DNA of 64,000 nt from the NCBI GenBank assembly GCA_977006965.1, contig OZ345370.1, positions 1,798,001 through 1,862,000 on the forward strand, read 5' to 3'. The notes under the pieces are model-generated. The model made no database searches, was not told where the DNA came from, and saw nothing but the letters and a program-made list of their open reading frames with translations. Made by a program: the position numbers and the translations under genes. This document shows positions 10,260-20,888 of this stretch, piece by piece; the first letter of the stretch is position 1, and each line of letters begins with the position of its first letter. This DNA comes from Phymatolithon calcareum (lineage: Eukaryota > Rhodophyta > Florideophyceae > Hapalidiales).

Positions 10260-13242
10260 AAGGAGCTATAGTGTCAGTTTATTTCCAAAATATGCGAAGA
10301 CGCAATCCATATTACGATGCCGAGAGGACGATGATCTCACAGTGCGTGTTTGCACTATTCCTCAGAGTGCGGCAAGTAACAGGAAGCGCTTCGATCAACG
10401 GTACAGTAGCGGGACAACGGGCTGTTATAGGGAGAACAGATTCGATATTGAAGTTGGTGGAAGGATTGGATTGTATTTCTGGAATCGCACAACAAGAACA
10501 CCAGGCAGTGTTCTGTCAAGTTGCAGGGGCCACTATGATAGCTGCTTATATCTCTCCCGAATTAAGCTTCCAGAAAATGAAACTATTCCTATCGAGGGTC
10601 CAAAGTGCAACACGCGGGCCTTCAGTGTTGATCGGGGACTTAAACTGTCGACACAAGGCATGGGACAAGAAGGGGAATCGAAAAAGTCAGATACTTTTCA
10701 ACTGAGCACAAAAGTGGGGATGGCAAATCTCTTCACCCGGCGGCCCAACATTCCACAGCCATGTGGGCTCAACCGTGATCGACCTCATCATATGTAAGGG
10801 AACAACCGCACAGGGAGTACAGTTCGCATACGGCGAATGGATTGGATCGAGCGATCATATACCGGTCATTGGCAGGATGGCAGCAAAAACCCAGCCAGAG
10901 AGACACGGAGTACCGTTTACCATTGAGCGCCAGGAAAAACAATAAGCTACAAGAAAAAGTGTCCGAATATAAGTCAAGACTCCCGGCAGCAATTCAAGAT
11001 ATATATAAAGCGGAAACAATGGAAGCTTATCAGAAGGCCTATAGGAGCGCTTGTGATATCATTAACAAACCGTGGGTACCCAGGAAGTCAAGGAAGCCAA
11101 GGAGATTCAAAGAGTTCTGGACCAAAGAACTGGACAAACTTTCTAAGCTCCAGACGGGGGCCTACAAGAAGGCGCAGAGAACTAACCGGGTCAGTGACAG
11201 GGAAGCGCACAGAGACCTCGACAGAAAGGTAAAAAAGATGACCAAGGCGAACAGAAGAGCATGCTTTATGAAATTCACTGAAGATCTATCCGCCTCGAGT
11301 CCAACAGACTTCGCGAAAAAGATGAAAAATTTAATTCGAATGAAGAAGAGGAGATCCCAGACTAATTGCTGCGACGGCATGCATCTAGACCCGGCGGAAA
11401 TGGCAACTCATCTATCAGGGGAGCTCAAGGACCCCAGAGGAACACCCATAGAACCGAGGAAATTCCATATAACACGAGCACTAAAACGAGAGCTCAAGAG
11501 AGCCCTAAAACGTGCCCCGAGGCAAAAAGAAACTGGACCGGATGGCATCTTCTCCGGAGCATTGCTTCTCACCCCTGAGGACAGTTACAGTTTCCTGCTA
11601 GCCACGATCACAAAAGCCGGCCAGCTCGGCTGCTGGCCTGACGATTGGAATAAGGCACTGGTGGTTCCAATATGTACGAAAGGAGACCCAAGCTCACCGA
11701 AAAGCTATAGACCGATTTCCCTATTATCGCACACTAGCAAAATATTTGAATCAGCAGTGGACAAACTGATCCGGAAGGAATATAGATTCAACAAATCCCA
11801 AATGGGCTTCCAGCCCAAGAAAGGAACGGAAAGGGCCCTGCTCCGCTACATAGCAGCTGTGAGACGAGGAAGGAACACAAAAGCCGTGCTTCACCTAAAG
11901 TCAGCATACGACCGAGTCCCAAGAGAGGAGCTTATGTGAGAAATCGATCTCAGACTATCAGCAAACCTTGCATCACTTGCCTCCCTCTCGATGCAGAAAA
12001 CTATATTCACTGTTATGAACGACACAGGAAGAACTCAAGGGACAAGCGAACGAGGATTCCCCCAAGGTTCCCCCATTAGCCCCACACTGTTCAACATGTT
12101 CATGGATACTCTGGCTTAAAGAGTCACGGGCATTCGCCTCAATGATTCTGAGCCGAGCCTTCGTCTGAACATGTTTGCCGATGACGTCATACTAATGGCA
12201 AGAAATGAAGAAGAACTACAGAAAATGCTCCAGGAATGCTCCGAATGGGCACGAGTCTATCGGATGACGTGGTCGACCGGAAAATGTTCAGTCATACTCC
12301 CACGTCGAAAGGTCGGAAACTCCATCCTACTGGTGGGCGAGGAAGTTGAAATACGACGCACTGCAGACTATCTCGGGACGACAATTGACGCGAACGGTAT
12401 TCGTGACGACAAGCTTCTGGAGCGATTCAAAAGCACAAGCGCCAAAGTACCGCTCATGAGCAACCTAGGCATGACAAGAAGAGGATATAGGACCGAAAAG
12501 AGTATCAGGCTCTTCAAAGCTTTTATCAGGCCAGTATATGAGTACGCTGCGCATATAACACCCGACACAATCGGTGCATCGAAAGCAGCAGTGAAAATTC
12601 AGAAGGACATTGCAACGATACTACTCGGGAAGTGGGCAGCGCGGCACTGGAGAAGACCAATGAAACTGTGCCAAATAGAGCCATGGGAGTTTCGCCGACA
12701 GCACCTGCTCCGGAAGCTAAGACGAAGATTAAGCAGGATTTTGGAGAAGACAGATGACACAGGGGCAGAGCTAGAACTCGAAACTCTCGACTGTATACGG
12801 CAATCAAACACGGCAACGGACATTCAAGATAGATCTGGCCTTCGGCGAGTATGGGAGCAGCAAGAAGAGCACCGCATCAGGAAAATTACGTTTGCCAAGA
12901 ATAGTACACCGCACCAAGCAGTGAGGATGAAAGAAAGTAGAAACAGAATTCTTTGTGCAAGGTGGTTTGTAGGCCATTTTCCGAGAAACCCACCGAAGTT
13001 AATTGAAGAAATGGTCAGTCAAGGATCATGGGCAGTTGGAACACTTAACAGAATCCTGAAGAAGCCTTCATGGACCCCGGCAGAAGAGATTGACGTGGCT
13101 AGAGCCATTGATGTGATTCTATGTAATTTCGATTAAGGAAGCTGAAATTTTCAATGCTAATAGAATATGCCTAGAAATGTGCCGACTTTCCTCCAGTTGG
13201 GACACATGGTACCTTCTCAATAAATCCATTTAATGACGATTG
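10260..13242 (+). mobile_element. Near-complete but dead LINE (family L2) with APE-type endonuclease and RT
   Basis: The endonuclease-like part spans about 10271-10945: a GDLNCRHKAWD motif near 10636, a frame break between 10705 and 10763, then STVIDLIIC and SDHIPVI, the C-terminal signatures of exonuclease-endonuclease-phosphatase domains. A basic linker follows, then the RT: SYRPISLLS near 11703, motif A near 11899 reading HLKSAYDRVP (first catalytic Asp replaced by His), motif B GFPQGSPISPTLFN, and motif C FADDVILM at 12177. In-frame stops sit at 11937 (TGA) and 12117 (TAA). A C-terminal RNRILCARWFVGHFPRN motif resembles that of L1. The 3' UTR ends at CTCAATAAATCCATTTAATG. The 5' end was not determined. 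Confidence 0.85.
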
Positions 13243-13249
13243 GATTTCT

Positions 13250-13700
13250 GCTTAATTGAAGCTTCCTTTGTCAATTATCATTGCACCTGAGAAACTTTTC
13301 GTTGCGCTACAATCCTTCGCTTATGTTGTCATTTAAGTAGTTTTGTTTTCGGACATTTTCGTTGGACAGTAGTTGGAGGAAGGCACGGATGTGGCAAGTG
13401 GAGGAATTGTTGAAATTACGAATTGGGGCGCACAGTGTTTGACAGGGAGTTGTAAAGCCTCGATTAGGCACGGTCAGAAGATGAGTTTTGTCTGCTTTCT
13501 TTCATTGAGTGGAAAGAAGGTGATGTAGTGCATTGAAAAACTTACTTCATGACAGCCGGTGGGAGAAATTTTCAAATTGTCGAACCGTTTGTTCAGAAGA
13601 TGGTTTACCGATGATCATTGTTGACATGTGAGCAACGACACAGAGGTGGACGAGGTAATGATAGCGAGAAAAAGAAGCATACAAAGTTCGAGCCGGAGCG
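13250..13700. other. No gene seen
   Basis: This AT-rich spacer lies between the L2 end and the stop codon of the GTPase gene. Nothing recognisable was found. Confidence 0.4.
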
Positions 13701-13705
13701 AAAGT

Positions 13706-14281
13706 TTACAAAAGCACACATCCTGAGCGTTCTTCCTGCTGCGTCTCCCCTTCCCCCTTCCCTCTCTCCTTCCCATTCCCATCTCCAGCCATGGGTGCTA
13801 ATCGTGCATCTCTAACCATTCGAACAACGTGGTGAAAGATCTCGGCACAACCTTCATCTCTTGCAGTGCTCGTCTCCGCATACGAACACTTTATATAACG
13901 CGCCAACCTTTCCGCGTCCTCCCTCGAAACCAATCGATTTTTCCTATCAGTCTTATTCCCCACGTGTAACTGGGGCACCTCCTCGGGGACGGTAACAGCA
14001 AGAGCAGAAAGCAGTCTAGAGTTGATGCGTTTGGCGAGCCCGAACGACGAAACGTGATCCACAGCAAACACAATCAGAAAGCCGTCAACACCGAGAGTGT
14101 AGTGCTGTCCGAAGCGACTCTTCTCGCACTGTCCCTGCATGTCCGCTATGCACAGGTCGTAGTCCACGCCGTATACACACAGCGACAGCGGGTCGTGCAC
14201 CCTGTTTTGCGTCGGGGTGTGTCGGAAACGGCCGTTCAGAAATCTGGAGACAAGCGCGGACTTTCCTACTGGACCATCCAT
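13706..14281 (-). pseudogene. Ras-like small GTPase, 5'-incomplete
   Basis: The 191-codon minus-strand frame covers most of a Ras-superfamily G domain. It shows P-loop GPVGKSAL, a switch II DMQGQ (DTAGQ in canonical Ras), NKTD (G4) at about residue 110 and ETSTARDEG (G5 area). The hydrophilic tail ends in CVLL, a CaaX box with terminal Leu, which usually directs geranylgeranylation and membrane attachment. The first in-frame ATG lies inside the P-loop. Strand beta-1 and the first P-loop Gly are missing (the position reads M). Either an upstream exon ends at the CTGCAG just before, or the gene is truncated. A second partial copy in inverted orientation (14328-14591) carries the missing N-terminus. 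Transcript data would decide between gene and pseudogene. Confidence 0.6.
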
Positions 14282-14288
14282 ATTCAGC

Positions 14289-14327
14289 AGCTCTGCAGAT
14301 GCACATACATGGTCACATTTGCAAGGT
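14289..14327 (+). repeat. 39-bp direct repeat R1 flanking inverted GTPase copy
   Basis: AGCTCTGCAGATGCACATAC and the following 19 bases recur at 14592-14630 with two differences. The two copies bracket the inverted partial GTPase copy. Confidence 0.8.
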
Positions 14328-14591
14328 CATGACTCTACCGACGACGACAACCCGGTTCCCGTCCGTCCGCCGGGCGGCTTCATCGTCCTGCCTGCTAACC
14401 CGTACCATTTTCCCGTCACTATAGCCCTACTCGGTGCCCACGCCGTAGGAAGTCCGCGCTTGTCTCCAGATTTCTCAACGGCCGTTTCCGAAACACCTAC
14501 TCCTCGACGCAAAACAGGGTGCACGACCAGCTGCCGCTGTGTGTAGACGGCGTGGACTACGACCTGTGCATAGTGGACACGCAGGGACATT
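14328..14591 (+). pseudogene. Inverted partial Ras-like GTPase copy (N-terminal part)
   Basis: In plus orientation this reads a GTPase N-terminus: a Pro-rich leader, then beta-1 and P-loop (FPVTIALLGAHAVGKS) and on to switch II (DTQGH). A one-base deletion in the Lys codon of GKS near 14450 breaks the frame. The overlap with the copy at 13706-14281 (RFLNGRF to DYDLCI) is very similar at nucleotide level. The copy stops exactly at the second direct repeat. No functional product is expected. Confidence 0.75.
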
Positions 14592-14630
14592 AGCTCTGCA
14601 GATGCACATACGTGGTTACATTTGCAAGGT
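14592..14630 (+). repeat. 39-bp direct repeat R2 flanking inverted GTPase copy
   Basis: Partner of 14289-14327, in the same orientation, with two mismatches. Confidence 0.8.
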
Positions 14631-15604
14631 GCTTGGGGAAGAACAGTGCGGCGTGTTTTGTAGAAGAGTTTGCGGCAACAGCACGTGAGATGCGACCGAG
14701 AGTGGATGGATGCGAGAAGATTGGCGGTTGGCGACAGTACAGTACTGTATCATACAGTGTGCTAGTCCAGAATTCCATTCCACGGTGCAAGAGGCAGCGC
14801 GACGTGGGCTCGGGAGCACCACACCCATACACTGCGCGCGTTGGATACGGTGAAGTACGTATGATCACCGAGAGCCGTTACATAAACAATTTCGGCTGCG
14901 GCGGCCAACTGAGTGGGCCTCCGTGGAGGCCCGAGGCGGGAGAAGGACGCCTCCGGTTACAGTACTGTATTATGATATCAGGCGAAAGTGAAGGGGGGGA
15001 ATAAAGCAAAACGGCTGTCATACTGCTTTTCTGAAAATGGGTCAATACAACTTCTATGAAGCTTTTCGCGGCTTGTGAAAATGTATCGTAAAGAGTTGAT
15101 CAAATAAGTAAAGGAGGGTCACTATATTGATGCGAAGACATTTTAGTTCCTCAGCCATCAATGCAGCTCACGAAATAAGCTGGATTAACTGCTCGCAGAT
15201 TAACAGGTTGATCAAACATATGACAATATTGAGACAATCAGCAAAACTGTCAAAAGAAAGGAACTTGCTTTCTAAACAGGCTAAGGCATCAACCATGTCT
15301 TTTTATTTAATACAGTCTTGCGATAGTAAGCTCAGAAATTAGAAAAATATTCTTTCTAAAAAAGTCTGGTCCAAGTTGAATATATCTTATGGCTTAGTCT
15401 CACTGATGTAACTTCTCTTTCAAAAATCTCTGCAGATGCTCTGTTGACTTCCTGTTCCGGCCCGAAGCACGGGTCTCGGGGAAGCATGGGAATAGGAAAT
15501 GTAAAAGAGATGGTTGCTGATATTGTAGCCGTTTTGACAAAGAAGAACATTCAACATGCTCTTTTCTCTTCAGCGCATCATTCAATTCTTTGCACTCCTC
15601 CACA
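14631..15604. other. No gene seen; small repeat at 15080-15131
   Basis: Open frames here have no recognisable motifs. TACAGTACTGTA-type palindromes occur near 14741 and 14959. A ~50-bp inverted match to 4924-4976 lies at 15080-15131. The DNA ligase gene ends at 15605, and its 3' UTR must lie at the right end of this stretch. Confidence 0.4.
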
Positions 15605-18600
15605 TTACTCCTCAGGAAATTTCCCTTCTTTCAAGCAAGCTCTGACATACACATCCGTCACAACTTGTAAGTCTCTACCGCCCTCCATACATTTTGCCTT
15701 CTCATTCCATTCAGCAGTACTTTTTGAATGAACAAGCACCTTCGAAGAAGGCCCCATATTGTCCTCAAAATTTCGGACCACTCTTCCTCCCAAAAGTCGC
15801 ACTAGCAGAGCGGCACCAGTTACGCCATATGTCAAGCCCTCCGGTACATAAACAGTGCAGCCTCTGAAAACCATGCCGCCTTTTTGAAGCGCCCCGTCTA
15901 TCAGAGCATTCGCTTGCTGATCTGCAATCGGTGGGTACTTGGCGGCATTAGTACCTTCTCCGCGCACACGATGCACATCCTGTGTGCTAAGTACCAATGC
16001 TTCGGTTGTCACGTCGTTCTCCCAGGGATCTCCAAACCTGTCCGTGTATTTCAGTAACTCTTTCTCCAGTTCTGGCGGTGCAAAGTGCAGGTCCGGCCAT
16101 TTGATGTCAAGTTTTTCCTTCTCCTTGTGGCAGCGCTCCACCCATGTCGGTCTCAAAACAGGTCGCACGTCGTTTGCATTCGGGTGTTTCTCAAATTTAG
16201 CCAAGAGCTTGGACAGAGTGAGGTGCTTGGGATCGAGACCGACGATATAGTTGACATCCTTTGTCAAGTTCTGCACGAATTTGCCACCAAGCTCATGTAC
16301 CATGACTTCAATTTCTTCCTTCTCCGCCGTCACTGCACCAACAACAAGAAATTTCATATTTTCAAAGGCATCCCCGATAACCATCACATCATCCACGCTT
16401 GCACCCCGCGCAAATGAGATTACTTTTCGAGCAGAGCGACCACCGGATATAGTAGCACCCTCAGCGGTGGCACGCGCAATCGCGGCTTCCTCTGCCTCGT
16501 CTTTAGCCAAGTTTTTGCTTGGGGTTCGCCACATGCCACCCTCTCGCGCAAGAGTGTCATCCGCATCGTTTTCGTCCGGGCACACAAAGGCTGGCGTTTT
16601 TTCGTCGTCCAAATTCTCCAGTTCCGGAAGCGTGATAACATCCTTGATTGGTTTCTCCCAATTGATACGCTCCACACGCGGAAAACGCAAAGCGGTGTGC
16701 TTCCGATTAAGCTCGTACGCCCGTATTGTTAACACAACTGACTTGCTCGGCGGTATCCACTTCACAACATCCTTGAACAACATTTTTGGATAGGCGCGTC
16801 GCGAGATATGTGGGGGCAGGTTTTGCATATCAAAATCCTGCCATTGTCCTTTTAAGTGATCTCTGATTCGACTTAGGTCATCGTCCGAGTAGCCAGTGCC
16901 CACAGACCCCACCGGTATCCAGCGACCTTCAGACGTTCCTACACCAGCCTCCCTGCCGCCCATTTCAGATCCTTCCTCGCGCACCCCAATTAGAAACGTG
17001 CTTATGTCCCCCGATCGCCCGGCGCGAGAATAGCTTGTACTCAGTCGTGCACCAAGGATGACAACGTCGACGTCTTGCAGACCTCCATCGAAGTAATCCG
17101 GCTTGAGTTTCACGCCAATGTCTGCGTTGCGCTGCCCGATGGCATACGCCATGTCTGGGTTTTTGCCGATGACGCCTTCATATCCACGCGAGCAGTACTC
17201 TTGCAGTGCGTTAAGTAAATCACCCTCACTTTGGCCTCGATCCGCTGTCACAATTTCAACCGCTGATTTCAATCCTGGGAAATTGTCCCGTACTTTTGGT
17301 TCCACGATTTGCTGTAACAGTTTTCGTCGCCCATGCAAAGGCAAGCGGACCACCATGTGCGGTGCTTTGTTTCTGCTTTTCCGGTTTCCTTGATCGACGT
17401 AAAGAACGTCGAAGACCATGAACTTGAGTACGTAGGAAGAACCTTCCGCGACACGATTCCGCGAAATTCCGGTTGCAACGTCACGAAATCGAGTAAACGG
17501 AATCCACAGTTCCCGTACCAAATCCCATATCATGATTTCACCGTCCAAGATGATGGACTGAGCTTGAACGCTCTCCCCGATGACGTCGCGAAGCGCATCA
17601 GCGTACATGTCGGAGCTGTCATTGCCTTTCCGAGAAAATGTTTGAACGTTCACCTCAGTTGGTTGTCCATTTTCGCTGTATGTCCTTGTCATGTGCAACT
17701 CCATGCGCTCGCCATCAAGTTTTGGCTCAATAAGAAAGTACTTCAGACTTGGTTTTTCCCCAGTGAGAAACTGCGATGCTGCAGTGCTAGATGCATCTGT
17801 TGCATCCGTTTTCACGCCATGCGCATCCCCTTCTCCACTGAGACGCTCACAGATGAACTTCAAATTCTTTCGCGACGGGCGTTGTGTGAGCATAACGCTT
17901 GCATATCGACCAACTTGTACTGTCACATCTCCCATTTTGAAGTCGGGACTGTGGCAATCATTGAGCAGCTTCATGATATCGTGCGTCTGATTGTAGTGTT
18001 GTTTGGCAGACGGATGAAACCACGCAAAAAATCCATCCTGCGACAAAGCTACTTCAGTATCCTTGAGCAATATTCTTGTGAACTCGGTCACCTCGTCCGC
18101 GGTCCCTGCTTGCACAATCCTGCGTAATGCGTCAATTCTCTTTGCACGCTTTTCCTTCTCCGAGAGATGCCTGCCAGCCTCAACAATATTTTTGTAGTTC
18201 GGACGTGATATTCTGTGGTACTGGACGTTTGAGGACTCCGAGATGTCATCCAATGCCTTCCAAATGTCGCCAACAGTCAATGTGCTTACGGTAGGACATC
18301 TTTCTTGCAAAACGGCCTTGAGAACGGAGGGAAAATTTCCATCCGTAATATCAGAAGATAGTTTCCACTTTTCCGGGCGATACTGCTTGTCCTTATAGTT
18401 CTTAAGCCACTCAGCGTCGTCGCTACCACGCACAAGGTCAAGGGCTCTGGTGAATGCATCGGCAAGCTTCGTCTCCCTCATACCAATGTACGTGTGAACT
18501 GCGTCGAGCATGGGAAGAATGAGACTGATGATTTTGAAAGCGTCTTCCGGAGGAAAGATCTGGGCTGGCCGGATAACATCATCCGACTTTCGGTTCGCAA

Positions 18601-18841
18601 ACAAGTCACGGCTGTAGCAACACTTTTCTGCGATGAGCATCCAGCATCGACGGAGGCGGTCTTGCTTCGTTTCGGCAGCTTTCTCAAGGGCTTGAAGTCC
18701 GCGCGGTCTCTTTTTTGAACGAATAAGGCGCAAGTCGTGGAAGAGCTGGCAGAGAACAGAGAAGGGAACATTCTCAATTCCAACTAATGGTGCATTTTCA
18801 GCTTCAAACTTCTCCTCCTTCTTTACCAGGGCTCTTTCCAT
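15605..18841 (-). CDS. LIG4: DNA ligase IV (ATP-dependent, NHEJ)
   Basis: One uninterrupted frame of 1078 codons. The start is the ATG at 18841; the frame is open further upstream, but only from a TTG. Order: N-terminal helical DNA-binding domain (PFSVLCQLFHDLRLIR), nucleotidyltransferase motif I EPKLDGERMEL with the adenylated Lys near residue 374, motif III SIILDGEIMIWD, motif IV GYEGVIGKN, motif V area VKLKPDY, OB fold, then two BRCT domains (about 821-920 and 982-1078). Two C-terminal BRCTs after the catalytic core are the LIG4 arrangement; the XRCC4-binding region lies between them. The enzyme seals double-strand breaks in non-homologous end joining in the nucleus. It is longer than human LIG4 (911 aa), mainly through acidic and Gly-rich inserts around residues 625-640 and 745-815. 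No frameshift seen. Confidence 0.93.
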   Translation of the reverse strand: MERALVKKEEKFEAENAPLVGIENVPFSVLCQLFHDLRLIRSKKRPRGLQALEKAAETKQDRLRRCWMLIAEKCCYSRDLFANRKSDDVIRPAQIFPPEDAFKIISLILPMLDAVHTYIGMRETKLADAFTRALDLVRGSDDAEWLKNYKDKQYRPEKWKLSSDITDGNFPSVLKAVLQERCPTVSTLTVGDIWKALDDISESSNVQYHRISRPNYKNIVEAGRHLSEKEKRAKRIDALRRIVQAGTADEVTEFTRILLKDTEVALSQDGFFAWFHPSAKQHYNQTHDIMKLLNDCHSPDFKMGDVTVQVGRYASVMLTQRPSRKNLKFICERLSGEGDAHGVKTDATDASSTAASQFLTGEKPSLKYFLIEPKLDGERMELHMTRTYSENGQPTEVNVQTFSRKGNDSSDMYADALRDVIGESVQAQSIILDGEIMIWDLVRELWIPFTRFRDVATGISRNRVAEGSSYVLKFMVFDVLYVDQGNRKSRNKAPHMVVRLPLHGRRKLLQQIVEPKVRDNFPGLKSAVEIVTADRGQSEGDLLNALQEYCSRGYEGVIGKNPDMAYAIGQRNADIGVKLKPDYFDGGLQDVDVVILGARLSTSYSRAGRSGDISTFLIGVREEGSEMGGREAGVGTSEGRWIPVGSVGTGYSDDDLSRIRDHLKGQWQDFDMQNLPPHISRRAYPKMLFKDVVKWIPPSKSVVLTIRAYELNRKHTALRFPRVERINWEKPIKDVITLPELENLDDEKTPAFVCPDENDADDTLAREGGMWRTPSKNLAKDEAEEAAIARATAEGATISGGRSARKVISFARGASVDDVMVIGDAFENMKFLVVGAVTAEKEEIEVMVHELGGKFVQNLTKDVNYIVGLDPKHLTLSKLLAKFEKHPNANDVRPVLRPTWVERCHKEKEKLDIKWPDLHFAPPELEKELLKYTDRFGDPWENDVTTEALVLSTQDVHRVRGEGTNAAKYPPIADQQANALIDGALQKGGMVFRGCTVYVPEGLTYGVTGAALLVRLLGGRVVRNFEDNMGPSSKVLVHSKSTAEWNEKAKCMEGGRDLQVVTDVYVRACLKEGKFPEE

Positions 18842-18856
18842 TGCGATGGTCGTCAA

Positions 18857-19825
18857 TGGCTAACCATGCCACACGGGAACGCATGCGGTGTGACTCTCCT
18901 CGTTCCACCGGGTACCTCTCTTCGGTTCGGTTCGTGTAGGGCGGCACGGGTTCTTCTTGGCTGGTGCGATTTTGGCGCTCTCCGTAAGACCAACCTTTCG
19001 GCAGTCTGATTCACACTGCATCGCCCATCACGATCACGGCATGAGGAACGCTGATCCTTCAAGGGCAAGAATGCACCGCTGTACACTAATGCTAGAATTT
19101 CATTATTTTTTTGAAATTCTTTTGGTAAAATTGCGCAAGGGAAAGTTTGCTACAGATCGTGAGGGACTTGAGTTTCGGGCGACAAAACATGCGTTCGGAC
19201 TTGAAGTAAGCGGTGAAAAAATGCGATTGTACGACCGTACAACAGGCAAAAATAATTCTGTGCACGACCGCAATTCAAACTAAAAGCTGTGGCGTGGTTT
19301 TTTCAGATCGCGTCTCCCCTGGGCGAAACACGAACGGTTACCAAAGACGGAGACGGACGCCCACTGCAGTAAAAGACGCAGCTAATCATCAATGGCTGTG
19401 GAACGCCCACCGCTCTATGTAGAAGGGTCTTGCTCTTGCCCTCTCCCCGGGAAAGCGATGTACAGCGAGTTCGGCATCAAGTGTGATCGAGCAGCGTCAC
19501 CTGCGCCGCAAACAGTGCGACAGATAAACGCCAATGTAACGTAGCCGGCGAATGAAGCCCGGAGGCGAAGAGGAACATAGAGTATGTAGCGCGCATTCGG
19601 GAAAAGATGGGACAAACACTAGACGAGCAACTCAAGCGAATTTAGTTCAAACCTTCAGGCTCAGTCTAGCTTGCAATCGTGAGATGTCAAATTCTAGCGC
19701 GCGGGAATGATTTTTTTGAATCCCACCGAAACCCAAACCAACCGCTAATCAGAGATTTAACCACGTCGACACGTTCGCATCTATGGTTCGCATGGGGTTG
19801 CTCGTCCAATACAAACTTGCGGGAC
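18857..19825. other. No gene recognised between LIG4 and eL29
   Basis: This contains the LIG4 promoter side and the eL29 3' flank. Short frames (for example 18957-19283 plus and 18853-19086 minus) show no motif I recognise. Confidence 0.4.
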
Positions 19826-20277
19826 TTAGTTTGCCGTCTTTGCGGCCAGTGCCTTCCTTCGCGCGGTGATAGTTCCGCTAAGAGCAAACTTTTGGTTCTT
19901 GATAAACTTCACATCCACCTACAAGGTGACAACACCAACAAGTTCAAAAACGGATGTGGGCGAGTTAGCGTGATGCTCAACTTTCGCGAGCTTTGAAGGA
20001 CGAATTGACATCTTCCGGGCAAACTTACCCCCACACGCGACGCAACCTGCTTCCTCTTCGGTCGCTTGATGCCATTACGGTGATCTGCAAGCAATAAAAC
20101 GCGCAAGTATTCAGGTGTAAGAGACAGCCTGCTCAAGGAATAGCATAATATGCACGCGCTGAATCGTCAAGGTGCCACCGGGAACCGCATAGTGCAGTTT
20201 CGACGGGTGCGGCGCCTCGCCCTGTACTTACTCTTGTAGCTCTGGTTGTGAGCGGTATGGTTCTTAGATTTGGCCAT
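19826..20277 (-). CDS. RPL29: Ribosomal protein eL29, three exons
   Basis: Exons on the minus strand are 20277-20232, 20084-20029 and 19918-19826. Both introns (147 and 110 bp) have GTAAGT donors and CAG or TAG acceptors. The spliced product is 64 aa. It begins MAKSKNHTAHNQSYKNHRNG and continues with GIKRPKRKQ, VDVKFIKNQKFALSG and a Lys/Ala-rich end. This aligns without gaps to the eL29 family through the conserved HRNGIK and VD.KF motifs; its length is close to the yeast protein and much shorter than mammalian. eL29 is a basic component of the 60S subunit. The gene is easy to miss because each exon is short. It lies head-to-head with adenosine kinase, 611 bp apart. Confidence 0.93.
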
Positions 20278-20888
20278 TGCGCGTTTCCGTGGAGCCTGAT
20301 GGCGAAAAAGGGGCGGCGTCGAGTATCGTCAAGTTAGAACTTGCTCGGAACCCAGGACGCAATTTTCGCAGCACGCAGTGATAAAGCACTCAAGGAGACG
20401 CAGAGCAAGTTTCGGCGAAAAGGATCGACGTACCAAAAGGCGAGTGAGTTTGCTCTACGGAGGAAACAACGTTCCTCGATTGCTCGGCTTCGCGCACCAC
20501 AACAGGAGCCGAATGAGCGAGGATCGACGACGGGACGCATCGGCCAATACGATAAGTCCACATGGGTCTACTGGACCTATGATATACCGTCCAAATATTC
20601 CAAAAGGTTGTGTTTTCTGTTAACTTTTGCTAAAATACTCAAAATATTTTTATTTTTCAGACTTAGGAGCAATCTCTCCCGTACGAAACGTTTCTGAGGA
20701 TGTATCCAAAGATCGCAGCCAATCTATGAAACAGCTGTCCAAATCGGGGCCATTAATTTTTAACCGCATCACAGAGCTGCAATCGTCCGCTTCCTGCATC
20801 GCCACATCCCTGATCCCAACCAAACTTGAACACAAATCCACATCCTGATCCACATCCAGATCCCTTCAGCAACACCAGAAACTTCATC
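20278..20888. promoter_or_regulatory. Divergent intergenic region between eL29 and ADK
   Basis: The 611 bp between two divergent start codons probably hold both promoters. A possible 5'-UTR intron acceptor (TTTTTATTTTTCAG near 20660) precedes the ADK start, but no clear donor was found. No conserved gene is visible here. Confidence 0.4.

Noticed and set aside
16251-18127. Plus-strand frames opposite LIG4
   Set aside because: Antisense shadows of a well-supported gene.
18842-18856. Five extra N-terminal codons for DNA ligase IV
   Set aside because: They begin with TTG; the first ATG is at 18841.
20826-20888. N-terminal extension of adenosine kinase
   Set aside because: Begins at TTG and is rich in Pro/His/Asp repeats from a CCACATCC-type sequence; the first ATG is at 20889, in line with family length.
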